Part shown: piece after piece, positions 15,150-23,448 of the stretch | Position numbering within the stretch: position 1 is the stretch's first letter | Layout of the letters: the number at the start of each line of letters is the position of its first letter | Origin: Azoarcus_F sp036734105 | Lineage (GTDB): Bacteria; Pseudomonadota; Gammaproteobacteria; Burkholderiales; Rhodocyclaceae | Reading direction: 5' to 3' | Assembly: GCA_036734105.1 (NCBI GenBank) | Contig: DAIMZH010000041.1 | Coordinates: 1-30,313, forward strand | Length of the DNA stretch: 30,313 nucleotides | The notes under the pieces: generated by a model | Database searches by the model: none | Told to the model about the DNA's origin: nothing | What the model saw: the letters and a program-made list of their open reading frames with translations, nothing else | Made by a program: the position numbers and the translations under genes

Positions 15150-16454
15150 ATGCCACAGTCCATTGCAGTCATTGGCGCAGGCTACGCAGGTCTGGCGTGT
15201 GCCGTAGAGCTTGCCGCCAAAGGGGTGCAAGTCACGGTGTTTGATCGCTCGCACGTTCTTGGCGGACGGGCCAGAGTACTGGCAAAGGACGGGCGACGTG
15301 TCGACAATGGTCAGCACATCCTGCTGGGGGCCTACACTGCCATGGCGGGCATGCTCCGCCACACAGGCGTGTCGCCCAAGGTGCTGCAACGCCTGCCGCT
15401 GAGCCTGCAATGTCCTGGCCACTTTTCACTGCGCGCCCCCGCTCTGCCGGCACCCCTACATCTGCTCTACGCCTTATTCACCGCCACAGGTCTGGAATGG
15501 CCAGACCGGTTTTCCGCACTACGCCTGATGCGCGCGCTCAAGGCCAGGTCTTTTAAACTCGAAGCCAACCAGACCGTCAAGAGCTTGTTGCACGAAACCG
15601 GGCAGACCCCGGCTTGCATCAAGTGGCTGTGGGAGCCGCTGTGCGTAGCTGCGCTAAACACACCGATCGACTACGCCTCTGCTCAGATATTTGCCAATGT
15701 CCTTCGCGACAGCCTGATGTCACACGCAGGTGCAAGCGAAATGCTGATCCCGCGAGTCGACCTGTCAGAGCTGTTCCCGGTGCAGGCCGCCCGTTATCTT
15801 GCCATCCGACGTGGCAAACTGCGCACCGGCACCACGGTCAAGGCGATACGCCGCCTGGATGAAGGTTTTCAACTTGACTGCGACCACCCCACACGTCAGA
15901 TATTTGAACAAGTGGTGCTGGCTAGTGCCCCCTATCACGCATCGGCCTTGTTACAGTCAGTCGGCGGCTGCGATCGGCTCGCCACCCAGATCGATGAGTT
16001 TGACTACGAACCCATTACCACAGTGTATTTTGCCCTGGGCCAACGCGTCAGCCTGGCGTCACCAATGTTGATGTTGACCGATGGCCCGGCGCAGTGGGTT
16101 TTCGACCGGGGACAACTCGGCGAAGAAACCGGGCTGTTGGCATGCGTGATCAGCGCACACGGCCCGCACGAAAAACTGAGCCGCGAAGACCTGGAGATTG
16201 CAGTCCACCTTCAGCTCGAAAAGGCTTTATGCCGACGCCTGCCGATTCCCGAATGGGTGCTCACGATCACCGAAAAGCGCGCCACCATCGCCTGCCGCCC
16301 GGGCATGTTCAGACCCGGCGTTAAAACGCCGATCAACGGCCTGTGGCTGGCTGGCGACTATGTGGACTCACCCTACCCCGCCACGCTGGAATCCGCCGTA
16401 AGGTCCGGCATCGAGGCCGCTACCGGCGCGTTACGCCATGCCAACCTGACTTGA
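15150..16454 (+). CDS. hpnE: Squalene-associated FAD-dependent desaturase HpnE
   Basis: This 434-residue flavin amine-oxidase-family enzyme carries out the last step of the bacterial three-enzyme squalene route, reductive conversion of hydroxysqualene to squalene. The N-terminus has the FAD dinucleotide-binding fold: SIAVIGAGYAGLACAVELA, an acidic residue at the end of strand 2 (VTVFDRS), then VLGGRAR. The C-terminal FAD contact appears as GLWLAGDYVDSPYPATLESAVRSG. The ATG at 15150, one base after the hpnD stop, gives the expected start. The gene closes the hpnCDE cluster; no squalene-hopene cyclase gene follows within the window. Confidence 0.92.
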   Translation: MPQSIAVIGAGYAGLACAVELAAKGVQVTVFDRSHVLGGRARVLAKDGRRVDNGQHILLGAYTAMAGMLRHTGVSPKVLQRLPLSLQCPGHFSLRAPALPAPLHLLYALFTATGLEWPDRFSALRLMRALKARSFKLEANQTVKSLLHETGQTPACIKWLWEPLCVAALNTPIDYASAQIFANVLRDSLMSHAGASEMLIPRVDLSELFPVQAARYLAIRRGKLRTGTTVKAIRRLDEGFQLDCDHPTRQIFEQVVLASAPYHASALLQSVGGCDRLATQIDEFDYEPITTVYFALGQRVSLASPMLMLTDGPAQWVFDRGQLGEETGLLACVISAHGPHEKLSREDLEIAVHLQLEKALCRRLPIPEWVLTITEKRATIACRPGMFRPGVKTPINGLWLAGDYVDSPYPATLESAVRSGIEAATGALRHANLT

Positions 16455-16576
16455 ACCATCAACTGATCGAGCCTTTCCTGATGTGCGAGCCAGCTTTTGT
16501 GACACGGCAAAGCAAGCATTAAAGTGAGCAATTTATGACCATCAGATAGCAACTCAATGAAATGCAAGTGTCGAAG

Positions 16577-17842
16577 TTAGTGCCGGGTTTCCGACGCTAG
16601 TGACAAGGCATTGGCTTCGCCAATTGCTAGTTCGTAGCAGCGCTCCAGGTGACTGGACACCAACTCGGTCAGTTCAGCGTCAATTCGCCCATCGCTGACC
16701 AGTCCCTGCATGTGCGACAGCACGTCGACGGCATCGAGCCGCCGCCGATAGGGGCGCTCCTGTGACAAGGCCTGAAAAATGTCCGCCACCGCGATCAACC
16801 TGGCCTCGAATGGCAATCCACCCCCATCAATACCGGCTGGATAACCTGAGCCCAGCAGGTTTTCGTGGTGCATTGCTGCCCAGTCTGCGATTGGTAAACC
16901 GGGAAAAACCCTGGAAAGAATACGGCCTGTGTCGTAACTGTGGCGCTTGACGATTGACCGCTCATGCGCGGTGATCGGCCCCGGTTTGTCGATGATCACT
17001 TCTGGCACGCGCAGTTTGCCTATGTCGTGCAACAAGGCTGCGATCTCCAGCATGTCCAGGTGATCGCCCTCAAGACCGCTGCGTTCACCAAGAAAACGCG
17101 CCAGCTCGGCCACCCGGGTTGAGTGGTCAAGCGTGTATCGGCTCTTTGAGTCGACCGTTCTGGCAAACAAACGCGCTATCGCTAGTGCTTGCTCGCCATC
17201 AAGGGTTTCGACTGGAAGCAAGGCCAGGCGGGCCTCAAGCTCTTCAATGACGTAACAAGGGTCACATTGCAGCCAGAATCCCTCACCACGGGCAACCGTG
17301 CTCAAAGCCTCGACCAGTTCAGGCGCAAACATGCTGCCGGACAGGCCGCGCAGGCGTTCGATGAAGCTCTTCTGATCCCACAGGATTTCGCTGATCAATC
17401 CGCCATCGCGGATGTAGGGTGCCAGCAGCACATCCAGCCGGTCTGCCAGAAAGATAAGGTTAGTCTCAAGGCTCAGTTGTGGCCCCAGGGCTTGGCGGTC
17501 CAGGGCTTCCCAACGGCAGTGATGCCAGCGCACCGGCGGCGCAAACTCGGCAAGTGGCTTGCAATCCAGCAGATAATTTTCACCGCGCAGACAATGCCGC
17601 TCTGCCCCAACCCACTCCAGCGTCTCCGTCAGTTGTCTATGCTCCTTGACGCGTGATACGCCGCAATCGTGCAGCATGGCGCCGTACAGGATGGAGCGTT
17701 GCCGACTTTCGTCCCAACCCAGCGCCTCGGCAACGGCGTGTGCCATCAGCGCCACGCGCTGCGAGTGATGAACCTCGTCAACGCCGACGAAGTCCAGCGC
17801 ACGAGTGAGCGAAACAATAGCCTTGTCCAGCCTGACTTTCAT
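16577..17842 (-). CDS. Tandem HD / HD-GYP domain protein (putative cyclic-di-GMP phosphodiesterase)
   Basis: This 421-residue cytoplasmic protein has two HD-type metal-binding domains. The second is a good HD-GYP domain: LLHDIGKLRVPE (H272-D273), MHHENLLGSGYPAGIDG (GYP near 333-335), then VADIFQALSQERPY (D354). The first half (about 20-180) holds candidate HD ligands too, HHSQR, MLHDCG (H58-D59), WHHCR and LADRLD, but no GYP. HD-GYP domains usually hydrolyse cyclic di-GMP. No receiver or membrane domain precedes them. The ATG at 17842 is chosen because AAGGA lies seven bases upstream, inside the end of the DUF305 gene; an earlier in-frame start at 17881 would overlap that gene. Its stop converges on hpnE. 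Confidence 0.87.
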   Translation of the reverse strand: MKVRLDKAIVSLTRALDFVGVDEVHHSQRVALMAHAVAEALGWDESRQRSILYGAMLHDCGVSRVKEHRQLTETLEWVGAERHCLRGENYLLDCKPLAEFAPPVRWHHCRWEALDRQALGPQLSLETNLIFLADRLDVLLAPYIRDGGLISEILWDQKSFIERLRGLSGSMFAPELVEALSTVARGEGFWLQCDPCYVIEELEARLALLPVETLDGEQALAIARLFARTVDSKSRYTLDHSTRVAELARFLGERSGLEGDHLDMLEIAALLHDIGKLRVPEVIIDKPGPITAHERSIVKRHSYDTGRILSRVFPGLPIADWAAMHHENLLGSGYPAGIDGGGLPFEARLIAVADIFQALSQERPYRRRLDAVDVLSHMQGLVSDGRIDAELTELVSSHLERCYELAIGEANALSLASETRH

Positions 17843-17852
17843 GACCGAGTCC

Positions 17853-18218
17853 TTATAAACCTCTTTCTGCCAACCAGGCACGCATCATCTCTATTTCAGC
17901 CTCCTGCGCGGCGATGATGACCTCGGCCAGTTTGCGTACCCGTGCATCCTGGCCATGCTCAAGGACCACGCGTGCCATGTCTACTGCGCCCATGTGATGA
18001 GGGATCATGCCTTTCATGAAGTCGATATCGGCATCCCCAGAGAACTCGAGACTCATTTCGGCGTGCATGCGATCATTGATTTCGCGGTAAGCCAGAGTTG
18101 AGGCTGGCTCCTGCTCAAGCTGAGCAGCATGATGGTGATCATGCCCCTTGTGTTGCGCCAGCGCAAACGGCACAGGTGTCGCAAGGATAACAGCCATTGT
18201 AAGGAGCAAGTTCTTCAT
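17853..18218 (-). CDS. DUF305 family exported protein
   Basis: This 121-residue protein has a cleavable signal peptide (MKNLLLTMAVILATPVPFALAQ) followed by a His-rich patch (HKGHDHHH) and a four-helix DUF305 domain with the hallmark FMKGMIPHHMGAVDMA. Such proteins are periplasmic or secreted and often lie near copper-handling genes. The Met/His pattern suggests metal binding, but no function is proven. It lies 10 bases before the HD-GYP gene and 49 bases after the ABC ATPase gene on the same strand. No copper-resistance genes are near. Confidence 0.88.
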   Translation of the reverse strand: MKNLLLTMAVILATPVPFALAQHKGHDHHHAAQLEQEPASTLAYREINDRMHAEMSLEFSGDADIDFMKGMIPHHMGAVDMARVVLEHGQDARVRKLAEVIIAAQEAEIEMMRAWLAERGL

Positions 18219-18267
18219 GTGTGGATATCTCTCCTCGTTCCGGGCTTAATGATAGTGCATATCGAGC

Positions 18268-18993
18268 TCACACCGTGTCTGCTGATGCAGCTTGTGACTC
18301 AACAAGCTCTCCACCATGCATGCGCAGCACCCGCTGACAACGCCGTGCGAGTTGCTCGTCGTGGGTGACCAGCAACAAGGTTGTACCGGATTCCCGGTTG
18401 AGCGAAAACATCAGCTCGATGATGGCAGTGCCGGTAGCGGCGTCGAGATTGCCGGTGGGTTCGTCAGCCAGCAACAGTTTTGGGTTTGGTGCAAAGGCGC
18501 GCGCCAGCGCAACCCGTTGCTGCTCACCGCCGGACAGATGCTTTGAATAATGATGAACCCGGCTTCCCAAGCCAACCCGGTGAAGCCAGTGAAGGGCCAC
18601 ATCCGCTGCGTCCCTGGTGCCAGTCAACTCCAGAGGCAACATGACGTTTTCGAGCGCAGTGAGCGCTGGCAACAATTGAAATGACTGGAACACAAAGCCG
18701 ACGGATTCGCCCCTGAGGGCAGCACGTTCGTCTTCATCCAGGTCAAACAACTCAACCCCGCGAACCGCCACGCTGCCCGATGAGGGAACATCAAGCCCCG
18801 CGAGCAGTCCCAGCAGGGTGGATTTTCCGGAGCCGGAAGCGCCCACGATGGCGACTGACTCGCCCGCGCCAATGCTGAACGCGATATCCTGCAATATATG
18901 CAGATCAGCCGAACCGTCACGGCCCGGCACGTGTTTGCACAAACCTTTGACCTTGATGACAGGAACCAAAACATCCATGTTGCTGCGATCCAT
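18268..18993 (-). CDS. ABC transporter ATP-binding protein, YbbA/LolD-like
   Basis: This 241-residue ATPase of the LolD/MacB/YbbA group has Walker A GASGSGKS (51-58), Q-loop VFQSFQLLP (Q103), signature LSGGEQQR (153-160), Walker B LLLADEP (173-179) and the switch His in LLLVTHD. Its head-to-head position with tesA matches ybbA in E. coli. The large permease that normally follows (YbbP/FtsX-like) is absent; the next gene is DUF305. The ATPase therefore needs a partner from elsewhere. The ATG at 18993 has AAAGGA upstream; an internal ATG at 18978 has none. With the 18993 start its first 17 bases overlap the tesA start on the other strand. Confidence 0.9.
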   Translation of the reverse strand: MDRSNMDVLVPVIKVKGLCKHVPGRDGSADLHILQDIAFSIGAGESVAIVGASGSGKSTLLGLLAGLDVPSSGSVAVRGVELFDLDEDERAALRGESVGFVFQSFQLLPALTALENVMLPLELTGTRDAADVALHWLHRVGLGSRVHHYSKHLSGGEQQRVALARAFAPNPKLLLADEPTGNLDAATGTAIIELMFSLNRESGTTLLLVTHDEQLARRCQRVLRMHGGELVESQAASADTV

Positions 18994-19597
18994 ATTTTTT
19001 CTAGTTTCCTTTGTCGTGATCAGCGCCGCTCAGGGTAGCACCATTCTCGTATGGGGTGACAGTCTGTCTGCAGCATACCAGCTCAGGGTAGAACAGGGAT
19101 GGCCGACCCTGTTGCAGACGCGGTTGACCAGCGAAGGGTTCCCGCATCGGGTGATCAATGCAAGTGTGAGCGGCGAAACCACGTCGGGTGGGCGTACTCG
19201 TTTGTCGGCTGCCCTGTCTGAACATCGCCCCGATATCCTGGTGCTGGAGTTGGGTGCCAATGACGGCCTACGCGGGCTCCCGCCCCGTGTCATGACCGAA
19301 AACCTGGACGCCATGGTTCGGATGGCCCGCGACAGTGGTGCACAGGTTCTGATCGCCGGGATGCAGATGCCACCCAACTACGGCCCGATGTATACCCGGG
19401 CTTTCGAGGCCGCCTTCCGTAAGGTTGCTGAAGACAACAAGGTGCCCCTGTTGCCTTTCTTGCTTGAAGGCTTTGCTGACCAGCCCGAATTATTTTTGCC
19501 GGATGGCATACACCCGAATGCCGAAGCGCAACACCTGATTCTTGACACAGTGTGGGGACATTTGCTCCCTCTGCTTGACACAGCGGCTGATCGTTGA
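18977..19597 (+). CDS. tesA: Periplasmic SGNH-hydrolase, acyl-CoA thioesterase I / arylesterase TesA
   Basis: This 206-residue secreted esterase is of the SGNH/GDSL family. A signal peptide (about 1-20) is followed by the four SGNH blocks: WGDSLSAAY (Ser29), INASVSGETTSGG (Gly), LGANDGLRG (Asn95) and PDGIHPNAEAQ (Asp175, His178). Substrates of TesA-type enzymes include acyl thioesters, lysophospholipids and aryl esters. The ATG at 18977 gives the signal peptide at the N-terminus; AGGAA lies about 12 bases upstream, inside the divergent ATPase gene. The frame extends upstream only as antisense of that gene. Divergent overlap with a YbbA-like ATPase is the same as in E. coli. Confidence 0.93.
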   Translation: MLLRSIFFLVSFVVISAAQGSTILVWGDSLSAAYQLRVEQGWPTLLQTRLTSEGFPHRVINASVSGETTSGGRTRLSAALSEHRPDILVLELGANDGLRGLPPRVMTENLDAMVRMARDSGAQVLIAGMQMPPNYGPMYTRAFEAAFRKVAEDNKVPLLPFLLEGFADQPELFLPDGIHPNAEAQHLILDTVWGHLLPLLDTAADR

Positions 19598-19614
19598 ATT
19601 GCCACACATCTAAC

Positions 19615-19640
19615 AACTGGGAACTGGGAACTGGGAACTG
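19615..19640. repeat. Tandem 7-base repeat AACTGGG, about 3.7 copies
   Basis: AACTGGG is repeated at 19615, 19622 and 19629, followed by a partial AACTG at 19636-19640. It sits between the convergent tesA and pepN genes, so a copy-number change would not alter either reading frame. Confidence 0.9.
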
Positions 19641-19645
19641 ACGCC

Positions 19646-19666
19646 CGCACGATATCCGTCCGTGCG
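19646..19666. repeat. Inverted repeat between tesA and pepN
   Basis: CGCACG (19646-19651) and CGTGCG (19661-19666) form a 6-bp stem with a 9-base loop. An outer ACTG/CAGT pair (19637-19640 and 19668-19671) can extend it with bulges. No T run follows, so it is only a weak candidate for a bidirectional terminator. Confidence 0.35.
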
Positions 19667-19678
19667 CCAGTCGCGTCC

Positions 19679-22363
19679 CTACCCTGCCAAGGCCTTGCTA
19701 ATGATTTCGGCCACGTCTGGTGAGATGCCATCAGCGTTGGCAACCCGCTCGAGCTGAGGCGAAATCAAGGCCTGCAGTTCAGGCGTATAGCGACGCCAGT
19801 TTTCGAGTGTGCGCGCCATGCGTGAAGCAATCTGCGGGTTGGCTTTGTCAAGCTCGATGACACGATCAGCCCAGAACGCATAAGCTTGGCCATCTTCGCG
19901 GTGAAACTCTGCCTGGTTGCTGCGGAAGAAGCTCCCCAACAAAGCGTACACCTTGTTGGGGTTACGCATGTTGAAGCAGTCGTGACGTGTGAGCGCACTC
20001 ACCCGGTCAAGCACCGATTCGGTGCTGTCCGCTTGCCGCCAGGCCATCGCTTGAAGCGCAAACCATTTGTCCATCACCAGCGCATCATCACGGAAGCGGC
20101 TCAAAAAGGTTTCCAACGCCTCCGCTGCATCGACGGCATCGGCCAGCACCAGCGCCGCCATGGCGCCCAGGCAATCGGTCATGTTTCCGGCATGGTCAAC
20201 CTGCTGTCGAGCCAGTTCGATACCGACCGACTCACCAGCCAACACCAGATAGCGCAGGGCAAGGTTGTGCAATGCGCGACTTCCGGCATCGGCCGGGTGA
20301 TAGCGATAGGGCCCGCGAACTTCATGTGCGTGATAGACCGCCAGCCAGTCGGATTTCAATTCGTTGCCGAGAGCACGCATCAACTTGGTGACGGCATGCC
20401 TGAGCTGTGTCGGATTGGCCACCGGCATTCGGTCAAGCAGATAGTTCTCGGCTGGCAAGGCACAAGCCAAAGCCCGAAATGCCGGGTCCAGCGAGGCGTC
20501 AGTCAGCGTTGCCTTCCATGCAGACAAGAACTCAGCCGGCACCGCGCTGGGCTTGCCGGAGAGCTCGGCGTCGATCAATGCAAAAACGACCCGCTCAGCG
20601 TAGCGTTGACCTGCATCCCAACGGTTGAAAGCATCGCAATCGTGCGCCAGCCGAAAGGCCAGGGTGGCATCATCCTCATCCACGTCCAGGTGAACCGGCG
20701 CAGAAAAGCCCCGCAACAGCGATGGCACAGGCTCGGCAGCCAGGCCTGTAAATCGGAAGGTCTGCTCCTTGTCGCACAACTCAAGCACCCGGGTGCTGGC
20801 GCCCGGGTGAGCCTCCCCTTCGAGTTGTAACGGCATATCGTTTCCGTCAGGGCCAATCAAACCCAGCGCCACCGGGATCAGCATCGGGGTGTCAACTTCC
20901 TGCCCTGAAGTCATGGGCCAGCTCTGGGTCAGCGTCAACACGTAGATACCTTCTGAACCCAACCATTTGCCAGTGGCCCGCACTTCCGGTGTGCCTGCCC
21001 GGGAATACCACAGCATGAACTGATCAAGGTCGCGACCACTTGTTTCGGCCATGCAACGGACAAAATCATCACAGGTGACCGCCTGTCCGTCGTGATAGCT
21101 GAAGTAAAGATCAATGCCACTGCGAAAACCTTCATGTCCCAGCAAGGTGTGCAGCATGCGAATGACTTCTGCACCCTTTTCGTAGACGGTCGCGGTGTAA
21201 AAGTTGTTGATCTCCTGATAGCTGTCTGGACGTATCGGGTGCGCCATCGGGCCAGCGTCTTCGGCAAACTGGGCGGTGCGCAACACCTTGACGTCGTCAA
21301 TTCGCTTGACCGCGCGGGCCGAGACTGCCCCCTCCTTGCCTGCCGCTTCGGCAAGCATGTCGGCAGAAAATTGCTGATCACGAAAAACCGTCAGCCCTTC
21401 CTTGAGGGTCAGTTGAAACCAGTCGCGGCAAGTGACCCGGTTTCCGGTCCAGTTGTGAAAGTATTCGTGCGCCACCACACTTTCGATGTGTTCATAGTCG
21501 ACGTCGGTGGCGGTTTCAGGCTTGGCCAGAACAAACTTCGAGTTGAAAATGTTGAGGCCTTTGTTTTCCATTGCACCCATGTTGAAGTCGCTCACGGCAA
21601 CAACCATGTAGCGGTCAAGGTCGAGTTCAAGCCCAAAGGCCTGCTCGTCCCACCGCAGCGCTCGAATCAGTGATGCCATGGCATGCTCGCTACGGTCTCG
21701 CATGCCGTGCTCCACCCAGATCTGCAGCAACACGTCGCGGCCTGAGCGGGTCTGAACCGTCTCTTCTACATGCTCAAGATCGGCCGCGACCAGTGCGAAA
21801 AGATATGAGGGTTTAGGAAACGGGTCTTCCCAATGAGCATTTAGCCGCCCGTCATCCAGTTCGCCGGTTTCGAGCAGGTTGCCGTTGGACAACAGCACCG
21901 GGCAAGTTTTCTCCGCTGTCAGCATGACCCTGAAACAGGCCATCACGTCTGGCCGATCCGGGAAAAAGGTAATCCGACGAAAACCTTCCGCCTCGCACTG
22001 CGTGAAATATCCGCCATTGGACATGTAAACACCGGACAGAGTGGTGTTCAGGCGTGGCTGACAACGACTCACAACAGTCACTTCTGCCCGTTCGCCGCTG
22101 AGCGGCAAGATGATGCCATGGGGGTGTTCGCGGTAATCGGTGCAAAGTTGGCCATTGACCCGCAGTTCGAGCAATTCCTGCTCCTCGCCATTCAAAAGCA
22201 GATCACCCGGTGCTGCATCCGGGTTTCGGGTGCAGCTCATGGTGTTACTGACCCGCGTCGCGTCCGGGTCGAGGTCGATACGCAGCTCCACCTGGTCAAT
22301 TTTCCAGGGGACCGGCGAATAGTCCTCTCGTCTCACGGTCACTGGCATATCCATCTGATTCAT
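19679..22363 (-). CDS. pepN: Aminopeptidase N (M1 family zinc metallopeptidase)
   Basis: This 894-residue cytoplasmic aminopeptidase removes N-terminal residues from peptides. The exopeptidase motif GAMEN is at 263-267 and the zinc site HEYFHNWTGNR at 299-309, with the third ligand E322 in LTLKEGLT (HExxH-x18-E). The substrate-clamping Tyr is in the NNFYTATVYEKGAEV region. Length and the N-terminus (PVTVRREDYSP) match the E. coli PepN type, with helical C-terminal domains. Its ATG overlaps the stop of the upstream universal-stress gene by four bases (ATGA), so translation of the two is probably coupled. Confidence 0.96.
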   Translation of the reverse strand: MNQMDMPVTVRREDYSPVPWKIDQVELRIDLDPDATRVSNTMSCTRNPDAAPGDLLLNGEEQELLELRVNGQLCTDYREHPHGIILPLSGERAEVTVVSRCQPRLNTTLSGVYMSNGGYFTQCEAEGFRRITFFPDRPDVMACFRVMLTAEKTCPVLLSNGNLLETGELDDGRLNAHWEDPFPKPSYLFALVAADLEHVEETVQTRSGRDVLLQIWVEHGMRDRSEHAMASLIRALRWDEQAFGLELDLDRYMVVAVSDFNMGAMENKGLNIFNSKFVLAKPETATDVDYEHIESVVAHEYFHNWTGNRVTCRDWFQLTLKEGLTVFRDQQFSADMLAEAAGKEGAVSARAVKRIDDVKVLRTAQFAEDAGPMAHPIRPDSYQEINNFYTATVYEKGAEVIRMLHTLLGHEGFRSGIDLYFSYHDGQAVTCDDFVRCMAETSGRDLDQFMLWYSRAGTPEVRATGKWLGSEGIYVLTLTQSWPMTSGQEVDTPMLIPVALGLIGPDGNDMPLQLEGEAHPGASTRVLELCDKEQTFRFTGLAAEPVPSLLRGFSAPVHLDVDEDDATLAFRLAHDCDAFNRWDAGQRYAERVVFALIDAELSGKPSAVPAEFLSAWKATLTDASLDPAFRALACALPAENYLLDRMPVANPTQLRHAVTKLMRALGNELKSDWLAVYHAHEVRGPYRYHPADAGSRALHNLALRYLVLAGESVGIELARQQVDHAGNMTDCLGAMAALVLADAVDAAEALETFLSRFRDDALVMDKWFALQAMAWRQADSTESVLDRVSALTRHDCFNMRNPNKVYALLGSFFRSNQAEFHREDGQAYAFWADRVIELDKANPQIASRMARTLENWRRYTPELQALISPQLERVANADGISPDVAEIISKALAG

Positions 22364-23262
22364 TTAGTCAACTTGCGGTCCGCTACCAAAACATCGCAAT
22401 CCGTCTGTGAGAGCACTTGTCGTGTCACGCTGCCAAGCACGATTTCTTCGATCATGCGCAGACCTTGCTTGCCCATGGCAATGAGGTCGCAAGCATTTTC
22501 TTTTGCTGTATCCGTAATGGCGTCGGCTGGTTTGCCCTGTGCCAGCAAGGGGTGCACTACCGCATCACCAAGATCAAGCTTGGAGCTGAACTCTTCAAGC
22601 TGTCGACCGGCATCGTCGCGGGCCTGCTGCTTGAGTTCCTTCATTCGGGTTTCGGCAATGCCCGCCATGCGCAGGTGCCCTTCGTAGGGAACATCGAACA
22701 CGTGCAGCAAAAAAAGCTCTGCGTCTGGTGCGATAGTGCGCACAAGTGAGATTGCAGCAGCAGATCGGGCGGAAAAATCAACAGGTAGCAACACGCGGCG
22801 ATAGCTCTGCTGCGCAGGTCGGCGCACCACCAACATCGGCCTGGTGGTTTGTCTGAGCACGCGGTCAGTGGTGCTGCCAATCAGGATGTCACGCACAAAG
22901 CCGCTGCCGTGGGCGCCCATGACGATCAGGTCTGCCCCTGAAGATTCGGCCTGATTGACGATTTGACGCATCACCGAACCTGCCGACACCGCAACCCGGG
23001 AATCGATACCAAAGCGGGTCTTCAATTCAGCCGAGGTGTTCTGAAGCTTGGTGAGTGCGTCCTCAAGCAGGCTCTGCTCAAGTTCGTCGCTGCTGTCCGG
23101 GGACATCAGGTCGTGCAGGGCATTCAGGGTGCCGCGACTGATCACATTGCTGATCGTGCAGCGCGCCCCGGCAGTTGCAGCGAGCATCGCAGCCCGCGCA
23201 GCAGCATGCACGGAAAGCGGGGAAAAGTCGGTTGTCGCTAGAACACTCTTGATCGCATTCAT
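22360..23262 (-). CDS. Tandem universal stress protein (two UspA domains)
   Basis: This 300-residue protein consists of two UspA domains. Each carries the ATP-binding pattern G-x2-G-x9-G-S/T: GAHGSGFVRDILIGST (about 116-131) in the first half and GKQGLRMIEEIVLGSVT near the C-terminus. Each half begins with the family strand, SVLATTDFSP and RVLLPVDFSA. Such tandem Usp proteins respond to stress or redox state by binding ATP. The ATG at 23262 is chosen because AGGAGA stands five bases upstream; the frame extends 61 codons further without a sensible sequence. It is followed by pepN with a 4-base overlap. Confidence 0.92.
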   Translation of the reverse strand: MNAIKSVLATTDFSPLSVHAAARAAMLAATAGARCTISNVISRGTLNALHDLMSPDSSDELEQSLLEDALTKLQNTSAELKTRFGIDSRVAVSAGSVMRQIVNQAESSGADLIVMGAHGSGFVRDILIGSTTDRVLRQTTRPMLVVRRPAQQSYRRVLLPVDFSARSAAAISLVRTIAPDAELFLLHVFDVPYEGHLRMAGIAETRMKELKQQARDDAGRQLEEFSSKLDLGDAVVHPLLAQGKPADAITDTAKENACDLIAMGKQGLRMIEEIVLGSVTRQVLSQTDCDVLVADRKLTK

Positions 23263-23330
23263 GTCTTCTCCTGATCGATTGCACATCCCACGATGGCATC
23301 GAAACATGTCGGTTACAACGATATCTTGGC

Positions 23331-23340
23331 GCCCATGGGC
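23331..23340. promoter_or_regulatory. 10-bp perfect palindrome upstream of the uspA-pepN pair
   Basis: GCCCATGGGC is a perfect palindrome 69 bases before the Usp start codon, in the 186-base gap between the Usp and RDD genes. It could be an operator, but no clear promoter was found around it and chance is possible. Confidence 0.25.
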
Positions 23341-23448
23341 AAATTTTGTTGGCAGCGCTTCGTGCTTGAAGGCATCTGCTAAAGATAGCAAGGGACGAGC
23401 GATGATCCCATAGGGGTTTGCGACAGGCTGCCAGCAATAGGCCAAGCT

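Noticed and set aside
19886..20830. 314-residue open frame on the plus strand
   Set aside because: It is antisense within pepN, with no recognisable domain.
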